64,000 nucleotides of DNA from Marinobacterium arenosum (GTDB lineage: Bacteria; Pseudomonadota; Gammaproteobacteria; Pseudomonadales; Balneatricaceae), in contig NZ_JAILYN010000005.1 of the NCBI RefSeq assembly GCF_019795155.1, positions 62,001-126,000 of the forward strand, given 5' to 3'. A program made the position numbers and the translations under genes. The notes beneath the pieces were generated by a model. The model worked only from the letters and a program-made list of their open reading frames with translations, was not told the origin of the DNA and ran no database searches. Of the stretch, positions 55,806-64,000 are shown one piece after another (positions within the stretch are counted from its first letter, which is position 1; every line of letters starts with the position of its first letter).

Positions 55806-57164
55806 ATGAAACAGATGGCTGATCAGCTGAACCGAGCACTTGGCCGGCAACGGCAGGGTGGTGCTGTCATGGTTTTAGTGGCAATCGCGCTGATCGGACT
55901 GCTGGCCGCAACCGGCCTGGCATTGGACAGCGGCCATATGCTGCTGACCAAGACCCGATTGCAGAATGCGGTTGATGCGTCGGCACTGAGCGCCGCCAAG
56001 GAGTTATGGGATAACGATGGCGATATGGTGGCAGCTACCGCTCAGGCGATCACCACCCTGGAATCCAATTTTGCTGCGCCGGGTAATGAGGAGATTCAGG
56101 ACGCTTATGCCGCCGGTAACCTGACAATTGCGGTTGAGTATTCCGATACCCTGGCCCCCTTCACCCCCTCCGCAACACCACCGTTCGTTCGGGTGCGCGT
56201 AGAGAATATGGAACTGGTGAGCTGGTTCGTTCAGGCGGTGGGTTTCAATGACAAGGAGGCCGCTGCCAGCGCCGTCGCCGGCCCGTCGGTGGGGCTGGAT
56301 GCCGGCAGTTGCGACCTGATGCCGATCCTGGCCTGTGGTTGCGATCCGGATGATGCGGGTTGCACACACGGTGAGGTCACCGGTGCCGACGGCGTCACCC
56401 GGGATTATCACTTCGGCTATGAGTTTGCCGGCGATAGCATGCAGGCCGATTTTTCCAACGCCCATGTCGTGAAGTATGCCGCCGGTGATTCTGGCGAGCT
56501 TGGCGCGGGTAACTTTCGCCTGTTGCGGATCTCCGAAGACCAACAGGGCGGGGCGGATATACGTGAACGGCTGGCGGTTGCCGGTGATGAATGCCTGGCC
56601 ATTAGCGATGAAGGCGATGAGAGTACCTATGCCGAAACTGAACCAGGCAACACCGTCGGGCCGGTAGTGCAGGGCCTCAATACCCGCTTCTTCGGTAATA
56701 CCGGCGGCGGACCGGATCTGGGGCCTGAGGCCGTGGCGGATAACGTACCGACCGTGCAGGCAGAGTTTGAGGGGGTCGAGCAGGCTGACGGCAGCGTCGC
56801 TGCCGTGCCGAAGAATGGCGCCACGGCCGATCAGTTTTTTGACTATGGCGAATACAAAGCGGAAAGTGCCGCGGTGTGCGTAGGTGGCTGTGATCCGCTC
56901 GGCGTTGCTCGGCGCGAGATGGTACTGCCAATCGGGGTCTGTGATGGTGATACCAACGGCCATAAGCCGGTCGAGATACTTGGCTATGCCTGCTTCTTCC
57001 TGTTGCAACCTGTCTCCCAGCAGGGGAATCAGGCCCATGTGTTTGGCCAGTTCTATAAGGGCTGTAATACCGCGGGCAGCTTTTCGATGAATCCGCCTGA
57101 TGACGATTCACCGCTGCCCAGCCAGATCGTGCTTTACCGTGATACCGGTAGCGGAGACTCCTGA
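55806..57164 (+). CDS. TadG-like pilus assembly protein
   Basis: The 452-residue protein begins with a basic stretch and the TadE/G-type hydrophobic helix (GGAVMVLVAIALIGLLAATG). It continues with LALDSGHMLLTKTRLQNAVDASALSAAKEL, a region typical of Flp assembly protein TadG and its relatives. The rest is a large Asp/Gly-rich periplasmic part with several Cys pairs (for example CDLMPILACGC and CVGGC). ATG 55806 has AGGAGG eight bases upstream. The downstream tadE-like ATG overlaps its stop by one base. Confidence 0.85.
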   Translation: MKQMADQLNRALGRQRQGGAVMVLVAIALIGLLAATGLALDSGHMLLTKTRLQNAVDASALSAAKELWDNDGDMVAATAQAITTLESNFAAPGNEEIQDAYAAGNLTIAVEYSDTLAPFTPSATPPFVRVRVENMELVSWFVQAVGFNDKEAAASAVAGPSVGLDAGSCDLMPILACGCDPDDAGCTHGEVTGADGVTRDYHFGYEFAGDSMQADFSNAHVVKYAAGDSGELGAGNFRLLRISEDQQGGADIRERLAVAGDECLAISDEGDESTYAETEPGNTVGPVVQGLNTRFFGNTGGGPDLGPEAVADNVPTVQAEFEGVEQADGSVAAVPKNGATADQFFDYGEYKAESAAVCVGGCDPLGVARREMVLPIGVCDGDTNGHKPVEILGYACFFLLQPVSQQGNQAHVFGQFYKGCNTAGSFSMNPPDDDSPLPSQIVLYRDTGSGDS

Positions 57165-57682
57165 TGAATAGGTTGATTCGAAGCGTGCCTAGTAAAAGGC
57201 AGTGTAGAAAACAGCGGGGCGTAGCGATGGTGGAAGTGACCATCGCGCTGCCGCTGATACTGTTGTTGATGCTGGTAACTGCGGAAGTGGGACGGCTGCT
57301 CTATCAGTACAACACCCTGACCAAGGCGCAACGGGCTGGTGCGAACTATCTGGCGCGGAATACTTCCGAGGGTGAGATCCCTGACCATATCGCCAACCCA
57401 GAAACCCCCGGAACGAAGGCCAACCAGGCCGCAAATTTGGTGGTGTTCGGCCAGATTGACCCGAACAATCCGCCGGTCACGCCACCGCTTAAACCGGTAC
57501 TGGAGGGGTTGCAGCTGTCCGATGTCAGTTTCAGCAACCCGGCCGGCACCGATGAGATCGTCGTGCAGGTGAGCTACGCCTTTACGCCAATGCTTTTGAC
57601 CGAGCTACCGACCTTCTACGGCGACCCGATACCGCTGGAGTTTCCGATCTCCAGCTCGGTAAGCGTCAAGGCACTGAACTGA
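57164..57682 (+). CDS. tadE: TadE-like pseudopilin
   Basis: The 172-residue protein has a positively charged leader ending in Q-R-G, a prepilin-peptidase site (G before VAMVEVTIALP, Glu at +5) and one hydrophobic helix. The globular domain contains the TadE motif YNTLTKAQRAGANYLAR. In Tad systems TadE and TadF are minor pseudopilins processed by TadV. Which of the two TadE-type genes here corresponds to tadE or tadF cannot be decided firmly. Confidence 0.87.
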   Translation: MNRLIRSVPSKRQCRKQRGVAMVEVTIALPLILLLMLVTAEVGRLLYQYNTLTKAQRAGANYLARNTSEGEIPDHIANPETPGTKANQAANLVVFGQIDPNNPPVTPPLKPVLEGLQLSDVSFSNPAGTDEIVVQVSYAFTPMLLTELPTFYGDPIPLEFPISSSVSVKALN

Positions 57683-57692
57683 GGGATGAGTG

Positions 57693-58175
57693 ATGAACTG
57701 GAAGAGCGCATATCGACAGCAACGCGGGATAACCTCCGTCGAGTTCGCGATTATTGCCACGGTGCTGTTCATGACGCTGTTCGCGGTGATCGAGTTTGGC
57801 CGCCTGTTGTTCGTGTGGAACGTGCTGGATGAGGTAACTCGGCGTGGCGCCCGGTTGGCGGCGGTTTGTCCGGTGACCCAGACCGCCAGCATCCAAAACC
57901 AGGCGGTTTTTGGCGGCACCGTGATTCCGGGTTTGGTGGCGGACAATGTGGATATTGAGTATCTCGATGAGGACGGCGGCCCGGTGCTTGATCCCGCAAA
58001 CCCTGCCAACTTTCCGAATATATTTTACGTACGGGCCAGCATCGACGGTTACACCCACAACTTTATCGTCCCCTGGCTGGGGGCGGCCATAGAAGCGCCC
58101 GACTTTTCAACCACCATCCCCAGGGAGAGCCTGGGGGTACATCCGGCAGGTGCCGGTGCAGCCGATTGCAGTTAG
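57693..58175 (+). CDS. tadF: TadE/TadF-like pseudopilin
   Basis: The 160-residue protein has leader Q-Q-R-G and the processing site before ITSVEFAIIATVLF (Glu at +5). The helix is followed by IEFGRLLFVWNVLDEVTRRG, the TadE-type signature. The ATG at 57693 follows GAGGG by seven bases and lies ten bases after the previous stop. A GTG directly before it is less likely as start. It probably forms a minor pilus tip or initiation complex with the previous gene product. Confidence 0.82.
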   Translation: MNWKSAYRQQRGITSVEFAIIATVLFMTLFAVIEFGRLLFVWNVLDEVTRRGARLAAVCPVTQTASIQNQAVFGGTVIPGLVADNVDIEYLDEDGGPVLDPANPANFPNIFYVRASIDGYTHNFIVPWLGAAIEAPDFSTTIPRESLGVHPAGAGAADCS

Positions 58176-58184
58176 GAGGACGGT

Positions 58185-59429
58185 ATGAATGGTGAGCAAC
58201 GCACACTTGAACTCCCTGCTCTGCAACGGATATCGGGCGGAGGAGTATTTAAGGTTTTAGTGGCCAGCCGGAATAGGGAGGCGCAGCAGTGCCTGTCCGA
58301 CACGCTGAAACTGATTCCGCAAATCAGCGTTCAAGACCGGATATTGATCAATGGCAGCTCTGATCCGTTGCATGGTAGCGACATATTACCGGATCTACTG
58401 GTCTTCCGGCTCACTGAGCACTGGGTTGAAGAGCTGGAGGCGCTACGTAACCGGCCGGCCGACAAACGACCGCCGGTACTGGTGATCAGCGGTGAGGCCG
58501 ATCCGGCAATTATGCGTCGGGCGATGCAGGTGGGGGCGCGAGACTTCTTTATCGACCCATGCAGGAGTGAGGAACTGGGCAAGGCGGTGACCGAGCTGTA
58601 TCTGGAATGCCAGCAGCAGGCCAAAGTCGGTTGTGGTCGGATGACTGCGATCATCAATGCCAAAGGTGGTTCTGGGGCCAGTATGTTGGCCAGTAATCTG
58701 GCCCATATGTTGGCTGTAGAACGGCATCGTCGAGTGGCGCTGATGGATCTGGACCTGCAGTTTGGCTCGTTATCGCAGTATCTGGATCTGAAGGTGCGTC
58801 ACGGCATCACCGAGGCGCTGAACAATATCGATGACATGGACCAAGTGGCCCTGGAAGGCTACATGGTCAAGCACAGCAGTGGCTTGCGCATCATGGGGGT
58901 CGAGGAGGGACGCCTGATGCTGACCGATGAGGTATCTGGCGAGCGCCTTATGAAATTGGTCAAGCTGATAGCGGAGCATTACCAACATCTAATCATTGAT
59001 CTGCCACGCCAGATCGACATCAATACCAGCACCATTCTTGAAGCAGTGGATCAGATTTTTGTAGTGGTGCAGCAGAGCCTGACGCATCTGCGTGATGCCA
59101 CTCGGCTGATGGAGGTCTTGCGTGAGGAGATGGATATCCCCGCCGACCGCATCCACGTAGTGTTGAATCGCTACCAGAAGCAGGCGTCGATCACTCTGGA
59201 TGAGGTAGGCAAGGCACTGCATCAACCCGTCGATCAGATCCTGACGATTCCCAATGATTTCAAGCACGTTGAGGAGAGCCTGAATCAGGGCATCCCGTTG
59301 TATGAGGTGGCCAAGCGGGCGCCGATCAACCGTGCATTGACCGACCTGATGACCACCGTGGAGGGGGAGCCTGAGCCCAATGGTGTGAGTATGTTCGGCC
59401 GGCTGTTTGCCAAACTGAGGGGGGTATAG
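58185..59429 (+). CDS. tadZ: TadZ/CpaE pilus localisation ATPase
   Basis: The 414-residue protein has an atypical receiver-like N-terminal domain (about 20-140) without the phosphoacceptor Asp. A MinD/ParA-like domain follows, with deviant Walker A (NAKGGSGASMLASNLAHMLA, near 159) and ALMDLDLQFGSLSQYLDL. TadZ marks the site of Tad assembly, often at a cell pole. It begins nine bases after the previous stop and is followed by tadA after three bases. Confidence 0.92.
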   Translation: MNGEQRTLELPALQRISGGGVFKVLVASRNREAQQCLSDTLKLIPQISVQDRILINGSSDPLHGSDILPDLLVFRLTEHWVEELEALRNRPADKRPPVLVISGEADPAIMRRAMQVGARDFFIDPCRSEELGKAVTELYLECQQQAKVGCGRMTAIINAKGGSGASMLASNLAHMLAVERHRRVALMDLDLQFGSLSQYLDLKVRHGITEALNNIDDMDQVALEGYMVKHSSGLRIMGVEEGRLMLTDEVSGERLMKLVKLIAEHYQHLIIDLPRQIDINTSTILEAVDQIFVVVQQSLTHLRDATRLMEVLREEMDIPADRIHVVLNRYQKQASITLDEVGKALHQPVDQILTIPNDFKHVEESLNQGIPLYEVAKRAPINRALTDLMTTVEGEPEPNGVSMFGRLFAKLRGV

Positions 59430-59432
59430 ATT

Positions 59433-60809
59433 ATGTCGCTTTTAACTGCGCGTCTGAACCGGCAGAAGCAAGCGGAGGTTACCGAGCAGGCACGGGAAGA
59501 AGTTCAGGAGAAACAGCAACGACAGGAATTACAACTCCAGCTTCTGTCACCAGCCGAACGGGAATGTAAAGAGAAGGTCCATCAGGAACTGTTGAAAATG
59601 ATGGACCTGTCGCTGATCGACAGCATGGAGGAGAAGGAAGCACGTCGGCAGATACAGAGTATCGGCCAGCAGCTGATGGATGACGGCGTTATGCCATTCA
59701 GCATGACGGCCCGCAACCGGATTCTTAAACAGGTGGAGGATGAGATCATGGGGCTGGGGCCGTTGGAGCCTTTGCTCGTTGATCCCAGCATCTCCGATAT
59801 CCTGGTCAACGGCTACGATACCGTCTACGTGGAACGTTATGGCCGCCTGGAGCATTGCCCGATCAAGTTCACCAGCAATCTGCATCTGATGAACATCATC
59901 GACCGCATTGTCTCCCGGGTCGGCCGTCATATCGACGAAGCCTCGCCGATGGTGGACGCCCGTCTGGCGGATGGCTCTCGAGTTAACGTGATCATCCCGC
60001 CGTTGGCATTGGACGGGCCGCAGATGTCGATCCGCCGCTTTGCGGTGGAGCTGCTGACCATGGATAACCTGATCGAACTGGGTTCGGTGCCGGAGCGGCT
60101 GGCACCGGTGCTGGAGGGGATCGTCAAGTCGCGGCTCAATATCCTGATCTCCGGCGGGACCGGTTCAGGTAAGACCACCATGCTGAATATCCTCTCCGGC
60201 TACATTCCCGAAAATGAGCGCATCGTCACCATTGAGGACTCTGCAGAACTGCAGCTGCAGCAACCCCATGTGGTACGCCTGGAGACAAGGCCGCCCAATA
60301 TCGAAGGTCGTGGTGAGATCAGTCAGCGCGAGTTGGTACGTAATAGCCTTCGTATGCGCCCGGACCGCATCGTGTTGGGCGAGGTGCGAGGGGGCGAGAC
60401 CCTCGATATGTTGCAGGCGATGAATACCGGCCATGACGGCTCGCTGACCACTATCCATGCAAATACACCACGAGATGCGCTAGGCCGTGTCGAGAATATG
60501 GTGTCGATGACTGGAATCAGCTTTCCGATAAAGGCGCTGCGCTCGCAGATCGCGTCGGCGATCGACGTAGTGCTGCAGATTGGCCGACTGGAGGATGGTG
60601 GCCGCCGGTTGATCAGTATCCAGGAGATCAATGGCATGGAGGGCGACATTATTACCATGTCGGAACTGTTCCGTTTCGAGCGTCACGGTCTGGATGCCGA
60701 TGGTCGAGTACGGGGCTCTTTCCGTGCGACCGGTATCGTGCCGGCCTTCCATAAAACCCTGGCTGATCGCGGTTATGAACTGCCCATGTCGCTGTTTGAA
60801 CCGGATTAA
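59433..60809 (+). CDS. tadA: TadA/CpaF secretion ATPase
   Basis: This hexameric ATPase powers pilus extension and probably retraction. The 458-residue protein has an N-terminal coiled segment, Walker [11 protein letters not shown] near residue 240, an Asp box around [11 protein letters not shown], Walker [18 protein letters not shown] and a His box [19 protein letters not shown]. It is full length and belongs to the TadA branch of GspE/VirB11 ATPases. Confidence 0.95.
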   Translation: MSLLTARLNRQKQAEVTEQAREEVQEKQQRQELQLQLLSPAERECKEKVHQELLKMMDLSLIDSMEEKEARRQIQSIGQQLMDDGVMPFSMTARNRILKQVEDEIMGLGPLEPLLVDPSISDILVNGYDTVYVERYGRLEHCPIKFTSNLHLMNIIDRIVSRVGRHIDEASPMVDARLADGSRVNVIIPPLALDGPQMSIRRFAVELLTMDNLIELGSVPERLAPVLEGIVKSRLNILISGGTGSGKTTMLNILSGYIPENERIVTIEDSAELQLQQPHVVRLETRPPNIEGRGEISQRELVRNSLRMRPDRIVLGEVRGGETLDMLQAMNTGHDGSLTTIHANTPRDALGRVENMVSMTGISFPIKALRSQIASAIDVVLQIGRLEDGGRRLISIQEINGMEGDIITMSELFRFERHGLDADGRVRGSFRATGIVPAFHKTLADRGYELPMSLFEPD

Positions 60810-60823
60810 AGGAGTGAGTCGCC

Positions 60824-61813
60824 ATGGACTTTAACAATACTGACCACCTGATACTGCTTTTCGTACTGATGGTGTTTATGGCGGTGCTGTTTCTGTCGGT
60901 CGGGCTGACCATCCCGGTATTCGGTGAAAGCCAGCGAACCCGAAAAAAGTTGCAGCGTCGACTGAATGAGCTGTTGAGTGAGTCTGACCAGGCACCGATC
61001 AGCTCCCTGCTAAGGGAAAAGTACCTGAAAAAACTCAGTCCCCTGGAACGGTCGCTGGAGCGGATGCCCGGTATGGAGTCACTGGCCCGCACCATCGAGC
61101 AGTCGGGTCATCGGATCCTGGCGTACAAGCTGGTGTTACTTTCGTTGTTGTTGGGCATCTCATTGGCCGGCGCGATCTGGATTATCAGTAAGCAACCCTG
61201 GCTGACACTCGGCTTCGGCGTAGTGGCGATGATGATCCCCTACCTGAAGGTGATAAAGGACCGTAACAAACGGATGCAGCGATTCGACGAGCAGTTGCCG
61301 GAAGCGATCGATATCATCAAGCGTGCGGTCCAGGCCGGCCACCCGTTCAGTGAATCGCTGAATTTGGTGGCGGAGGGGCTTGATGGACCCGTATCACAGG
61401 AATTCGGTATCACATTTGCCGATCTGAACTACGGTAATGATCTGCGTCGGGCGATGCTGGGGCTGCTGGAGCGGATGCCCAGCGTCAGCTTGATGGCGTT
61501 CGTCACATCGGTTCTGATCCAGAAGGAGACTGGCGGTAATCTGGCAGAAATTCTAGATAACATCGGCAAAGTGATCCGCGGCCGGTTCCGCTTTCAGCGC
61601 CGGGTTCGTACCTTGTCGGCTGAGGGGCGATTGTCGGCCTGGATACTGATGCTGGTGCCGTTTGGATTGTTTCTGATGATCCACTTCACCACTCCGAAAT
61701 ACCTGCCGGTTCTGGTCGAAACCGAATCCGGCCGAGACTTAATCCTCTATGCCGCGATTGCGGCCGGGATCGGGGTACTGTGGATCCGTAAAATCCTGAG
61801 AATCGAGGTATAG
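60824..61813 (+). CDS. tadB: TadB inner-membrane platform protein
   Basis: The 329-residue protein has an N-terminal helix, a cytoplasmic part and the T2SS-F domain (FDEQLPEAIDIIKRAVQAGH, FADLNYGNDLRRAMLGLLER, TSVLIQKETGGNLAEILDNI) flanked by C-terminal helices. TadB and TadC form the platform on which TadA acts. GGAGTGAG precedes the ATG; tadC follows four bases after the stop. Confidence 0.93.
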   Translation: MDFNNTDHLILLFVLMVFMAVLFLSVGLTIPVFGESQRTRKKLQRRLNELLSESDQAPISSLLREKYLKKLSPLERSLERMPGMESLARTIEQSGHRILAYKLVLLSLLLGISLAGAIWIISKQPWLTLGFGVVAMMIPYLKVIKDRNKRMQRFDEQLPEAIDIIKRAVQAGHPFSESLNLVAEGLDGPVSQEFGITFADLNYGNDLRRAMLGLLERMPSVSLMAFVTSVLIQKETGGNLAEILDNIGKVIRGRFRFQRRVRTLSAEGRLSAWILMLVPFGLFLMIHFTTPKYLPVLVETESGRDLILYAAIAAGIGVLWIRKILRIEV

Positions 61814-61817
61814 GGCT

Positions 61818-62786
61818 ATGGACGTTCTGCTACAGATGATAAGCGAACAGCTGGGCAATGAACGCTATGCCCATATGATATTCGTGTCGCTGTCGGCGGC
61901 AGCAGCTCTGATATTTGGCCTGAGTCTGACATTTCTGATCAGCTCGCTGTCGGAACCGTTTCGGCAGCGGCTGCATGCATTGACGAACAATAAATCTGGC
62001 CAGAAAGAGAATCAGCCTTCCGGCGATATCCTTTCCTCGATCGATCCACTGACCAAGCACTTCGTACCCACCAAAAAATCGGTGCTGACCCAGGTACGGC
62101 TGAGGTTGCTGAATGCCGGTTACCGTTCCCCACATGCATTGAAGAATTTCTACGCCTTGAAGACTTTGTTAACTGTGGGGCTGTTTTTCCTAGGGCTGTA
62201 TATCACCAGTCTGATGCCGGAGATGAGTTCCGAGCAGATATTCCTAATTGCGGTGATCGGTGGCTTGGCTGGCTACTTGTTGCCCAGCATGGTGTTGGAG
62301 CATCTGGCTAAGCGTCGTATCCGCCAGATACACAACAGTTTTCCTGATGCATTGGATATGTTGGTGGTCTGTGTGGAGTCTGGTTTGGGATTGAATGGAG
62401 CGTTGATACGTGTGGCGGATGAGCTGGATGTTAGCCACCCTGAACTGGCTGAAGAGCTGAGCCTTGTTAACAGTGAGATCCGCGCCGGTGTTAACCGGAT
62501 CGATGCACTTAAAGCGATGGCGGAACGCACCGGCGTCGATGATATCAAAGGGCTGGTAGCGCTGATCGACCAAAGTGTCCGGTTGGGCGGCAGTATAGCC
62601 AATACCCTGCGGGTTTATTCAGAGGAGTTCCGAGACAAGCGTACACAGCGGGCGGAGGAGGCCGCCGCCAAGATCGGGACCAAGATGATCTTCCCGTTGA
62701 CGTTTTGTTTGTGGCCGGGATTCTTCCTGGTGGCAGTGGGGCCAGCAGTGTTGAAAGTCCTTGAAGTGCTTGCCAGCAATAGTTAG
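61818..62786 (+). CDS. tadC: TadC inner-membrane platform protein
   Basis: The 322-residue T2SS-F domain protein is a homologue of TadB. It has helices at 20-42 and 110-160, the domain core (FPDALDMLVVCVESGLGLNG, LVALIDQSVRLGGSIANTLR) and EEAAAKIGTKMIFPLTFCLW before the final helices. It starts four bases after tadB. A 91-bp gap separates it from tadD. Confidence 0.93.
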   Translation: MDVLLQMISEQLGNERYAHMIFVSLSAAAALIFGLSLTFLISSLSEPFRQRLHALTNNKSGQKENQPSGDILSSIDPLTKHFVPTKKSVLTQVRLRLLNAGYRSPHALKNFYALKTLLTVGLFFLGLYITSLMPEMSSEQIFLIAVIGGLAGYLLPSMVLEHLAKRRIRQIHNSFPDALDMLVVCVESGLGLNGALIRVADELDVSHPELAEELSLVNSEIRAGVNRIDALKAMAERTGVDDIKGLVALIDQSVRLGGSIANTLRVYSEEFRDKRTQRAEEAAAKIGTKMIFPLTFCLWPGFFLVAVGPAVLKVLEVLASNS

Positions 62787-62877
62787 CTCTTAATTAAGTT
62801 TGTAAAGCCAGGCGCACAACTGTTCAGCTGGCACTACACTGATAGCCATGGGCGCAGGGAACCATGGAGGAATGGCG

Positions 62878-63999
62878 ATGCGTAGTAGGCAACGGGTATG
62901 GTGCGGGCGTGCTGCCGCAATTGGGCTTGTGACAGTGATGTTGGGCGGTTGTGCCGCCAATGCACCGGATAAGGCGAGTACGGTTGACGACAACGCGCTG
63001 TACGAAGGCAAGAGCTCGGTCACATTTAATAACCTGCCTATCGCCAAAACGGTCGAGGATGCGATGGAGTGGGGCGATCAGGCCAGCAACCTTGGTGAGA
63101 TCGACAAGGCGCTGTTCCTCTATATCCAGGCGTTGGAGCTGGATCCCAAGCATACTGAGGCGTTCTATAAAATTGGCTGGCTGCACTTGCGCCGCAACAG
63201 CCTCACCAAAGCCAGCTATGCGTTCAACTCCCTGCTGGCGATCGATGACAGCCATATCCGTGGTCATGAAGCGCGCGGCGTGATTCTGCTACGCCAGAAC
63301 GAGGCCGAACGGGCCCGTCGTGATTTTATGCGGGCGATGCAGCTGGACATTGAGCGATTGCAACCGGAGATGGCCAATCCTGTTGTAGAAACGACGAAAA
63401 GCGAGCAACCAGACGCGGCGGATATTGACCCTGAACAAACTGCTACTGTGCCGCCTGAGCCGTCTCTGAGCGAGCGCCTGGAAAATATGACGGCGGAAGC
63501 GATCCGCCAGCTGCCCTATGACCGAAAATCACCTGCCCAGGCGTACAACGGACTGGGGGTGATTGCCGACTTGGCTGGGCAGCACCCGCGCGCTCAGGCT
63601 TTTTACGATCTGTCCCTGGCGATCGTGCCGAACGATCTGACCACCTTGAATAACAAGGGCTATTCGCTCTATCTGGAGAACCGCTTCGGCGAGGCTCAGC
63701 GTCTTTTCCAGCGAGTGCTTAAAGCCAATCCCCAGTTTTCTCAGGCCTGGCGAAACTTGGGGCTGCTGTATGCGCGTACGGAACATTACAGCGATGCGCT
63801 GACTGCCTTGGAGCAGGTTATGGACAGCGCCGAGGCTCACAACGACGTCGGCTATGTCTGTATGCTGGCCGGCAAATATGACCTGGCCGAGTACTACTTC
63901 AACCAGGCGCTGAGCATTTCGCCACGCTATTACGCCAAGGCGCAGGATAACCTGAATCAGCTCAAGCGCCTGCGTGAGAAAGCGGTCAGCCAGCGTTAA
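62878..63999 (+). CDS. tadD: TadD TPR-repeat lipoprotein
   Basis: The 373-residue protein has a signal peptide with lipobox M-L-G-G-C near residue 24 and several TPR units (IDKALFLYIQALELDPKHTE, FGEAQRLFQRVLKANPQFSQ, YDLAEYYFNQALSISPRYYA). A Pro/Glu-rich linker in the middle splits them into two groups. TadD is thought to assist secretin assembly. The ATG at 62878 stands seven bases after GGAGG; ATGs at 62848 and 62872 are in frame but have no well-spaced ribosome site. The stop ends at 63999, so the gene is complete. Confidence 0.9.
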   Translation: MRSRQRVWCGRAAAIGLVTVMLGGCAANAPDKASTVDDNALYEGKSSVTFNNLPIAKTVEDAMEWGDQASNLGEIDKALFLYIQALELDPKHTEAFYKIGWLHLRRNSLTKASYAFNSLLAIDDSHIRGHEARGVILLRQNEAERARRDFMRAMQLDIERLQPEMANPVVETTKSEQPDAADIDPEQTATVPPEPSLSERLENMTAEAIRQLPYDRKSPAQAYNGLGVIADLAGQHPRAQAFYDLSLAIVPNDLTTLNNKGYSLYLENRFGEAQRLFQRVLKANPQFSQAWRNLGLLYARTEHYSDALTALEQVMDSAEAHNDVGYVCMLAGKYDLAEYYFNQALSISPRYYAKAQDNLNQLKRLREKAVSQR

Positions 64000-64000
64000 G

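Noticed and set aside
57164-58175. The two TadE-like genes as a recent tandem duplication
   Set aside because: Beyond the leader, cleavage site and helix the two proteins do not resemble each other closely, so they look like old, distinct pseudopilins.

Overview
The window comes from a GC-rich gammaproteobacterium of the Pseudomonadales/Oceanospirillales type. The evidence is gene order rather than any single marker: lolB–TPR lipoprotein–hemA–prfA–prmC–moeB and tRNA-Gln–prs–rplY–pth–ychF are arranged much as in Pseudomonas and relatives. The genus cannot be fixed from the sequence alone. No insertion sequence, prophage, CRISPR array or rRNA was seen.

Layout. 1–4.2 kb: a DedA membrane protein (cut by the left edge), serB, and a FimX-like protein with degenerate GGDEF and EAL domains. 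4.4–4.9 kb: four tRNA genes (Met-Gln-Met-Gln) behind one strong promoter. 5–8.6 kb: ychF, pth, rplY, prs and a second tRNA-Gln(CTG). 8.7–16.4 kb: lolB and a TPR lipoprotein, divergent from hemA-prfA and prmC-moeB-CoA-binding protein. ispE, normally beside lolB, is missing from this spot. 16.7–19.7 kb: small accessory genes, including a divergent TetR/GST pair with a clear operator, an ankyrin protein and a YiiM-like MOSC protein. 19.8–26.9 kb: a cytochrome bd operon (regulator-cydA-cydB-cydX-cydD-cydC) whose GbsR/MarR-type regulator has a perfect palindrome over its own promoter. cydX is only 50 codons long. 27.3–30.2 kb: a dicarboxylate/amino-acid symporter and aspartase aspA, preceded by a triple palindromic motif. 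30.7–41.9 kb: transporters (TSUP, AEC, MFS), a LysR regulator, a sensor kinase/sigma-54 response-regulator pair, SixA-like phosphatase, 1-Cys peroxiredoxin, Mut7-C RNase-like protein, a hotdog thioesterase and an unknown membrane protein. 41.9–46.8 kb: a complete branched-chain amino-acid ABC transporter (livJHMGF). 47.4–49.1 kb: a long-chain acyl-CoA ligase.

49.4–64 kb: a Tad (tight adherence) pilus locus. An AraC-type response regulator lies divergent to flp, tadV, a non-canonical AAA+ ATPase, rcpC, rcpA, a small lipoprotein, tadG-like, two tadE-like genes, tadZ, tadA, tadB, tadC and tadD. Expected roles are: Flp as pilin, TadV as prepilin peptidase, RcpA as outer-membrane secretin, TadA/Z/B/C as the inner-membrane motor and platform, and TadE/G as minor pseudopilins. 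The AAA+ ATPase, the small lipoprotein and the dedicated regulator are the parts least explained by the canonical system.

Several families of short dispersed repeats occupy the intergenic spaces. One copy sits inside the tad gene string, between rcpC and rcpA.
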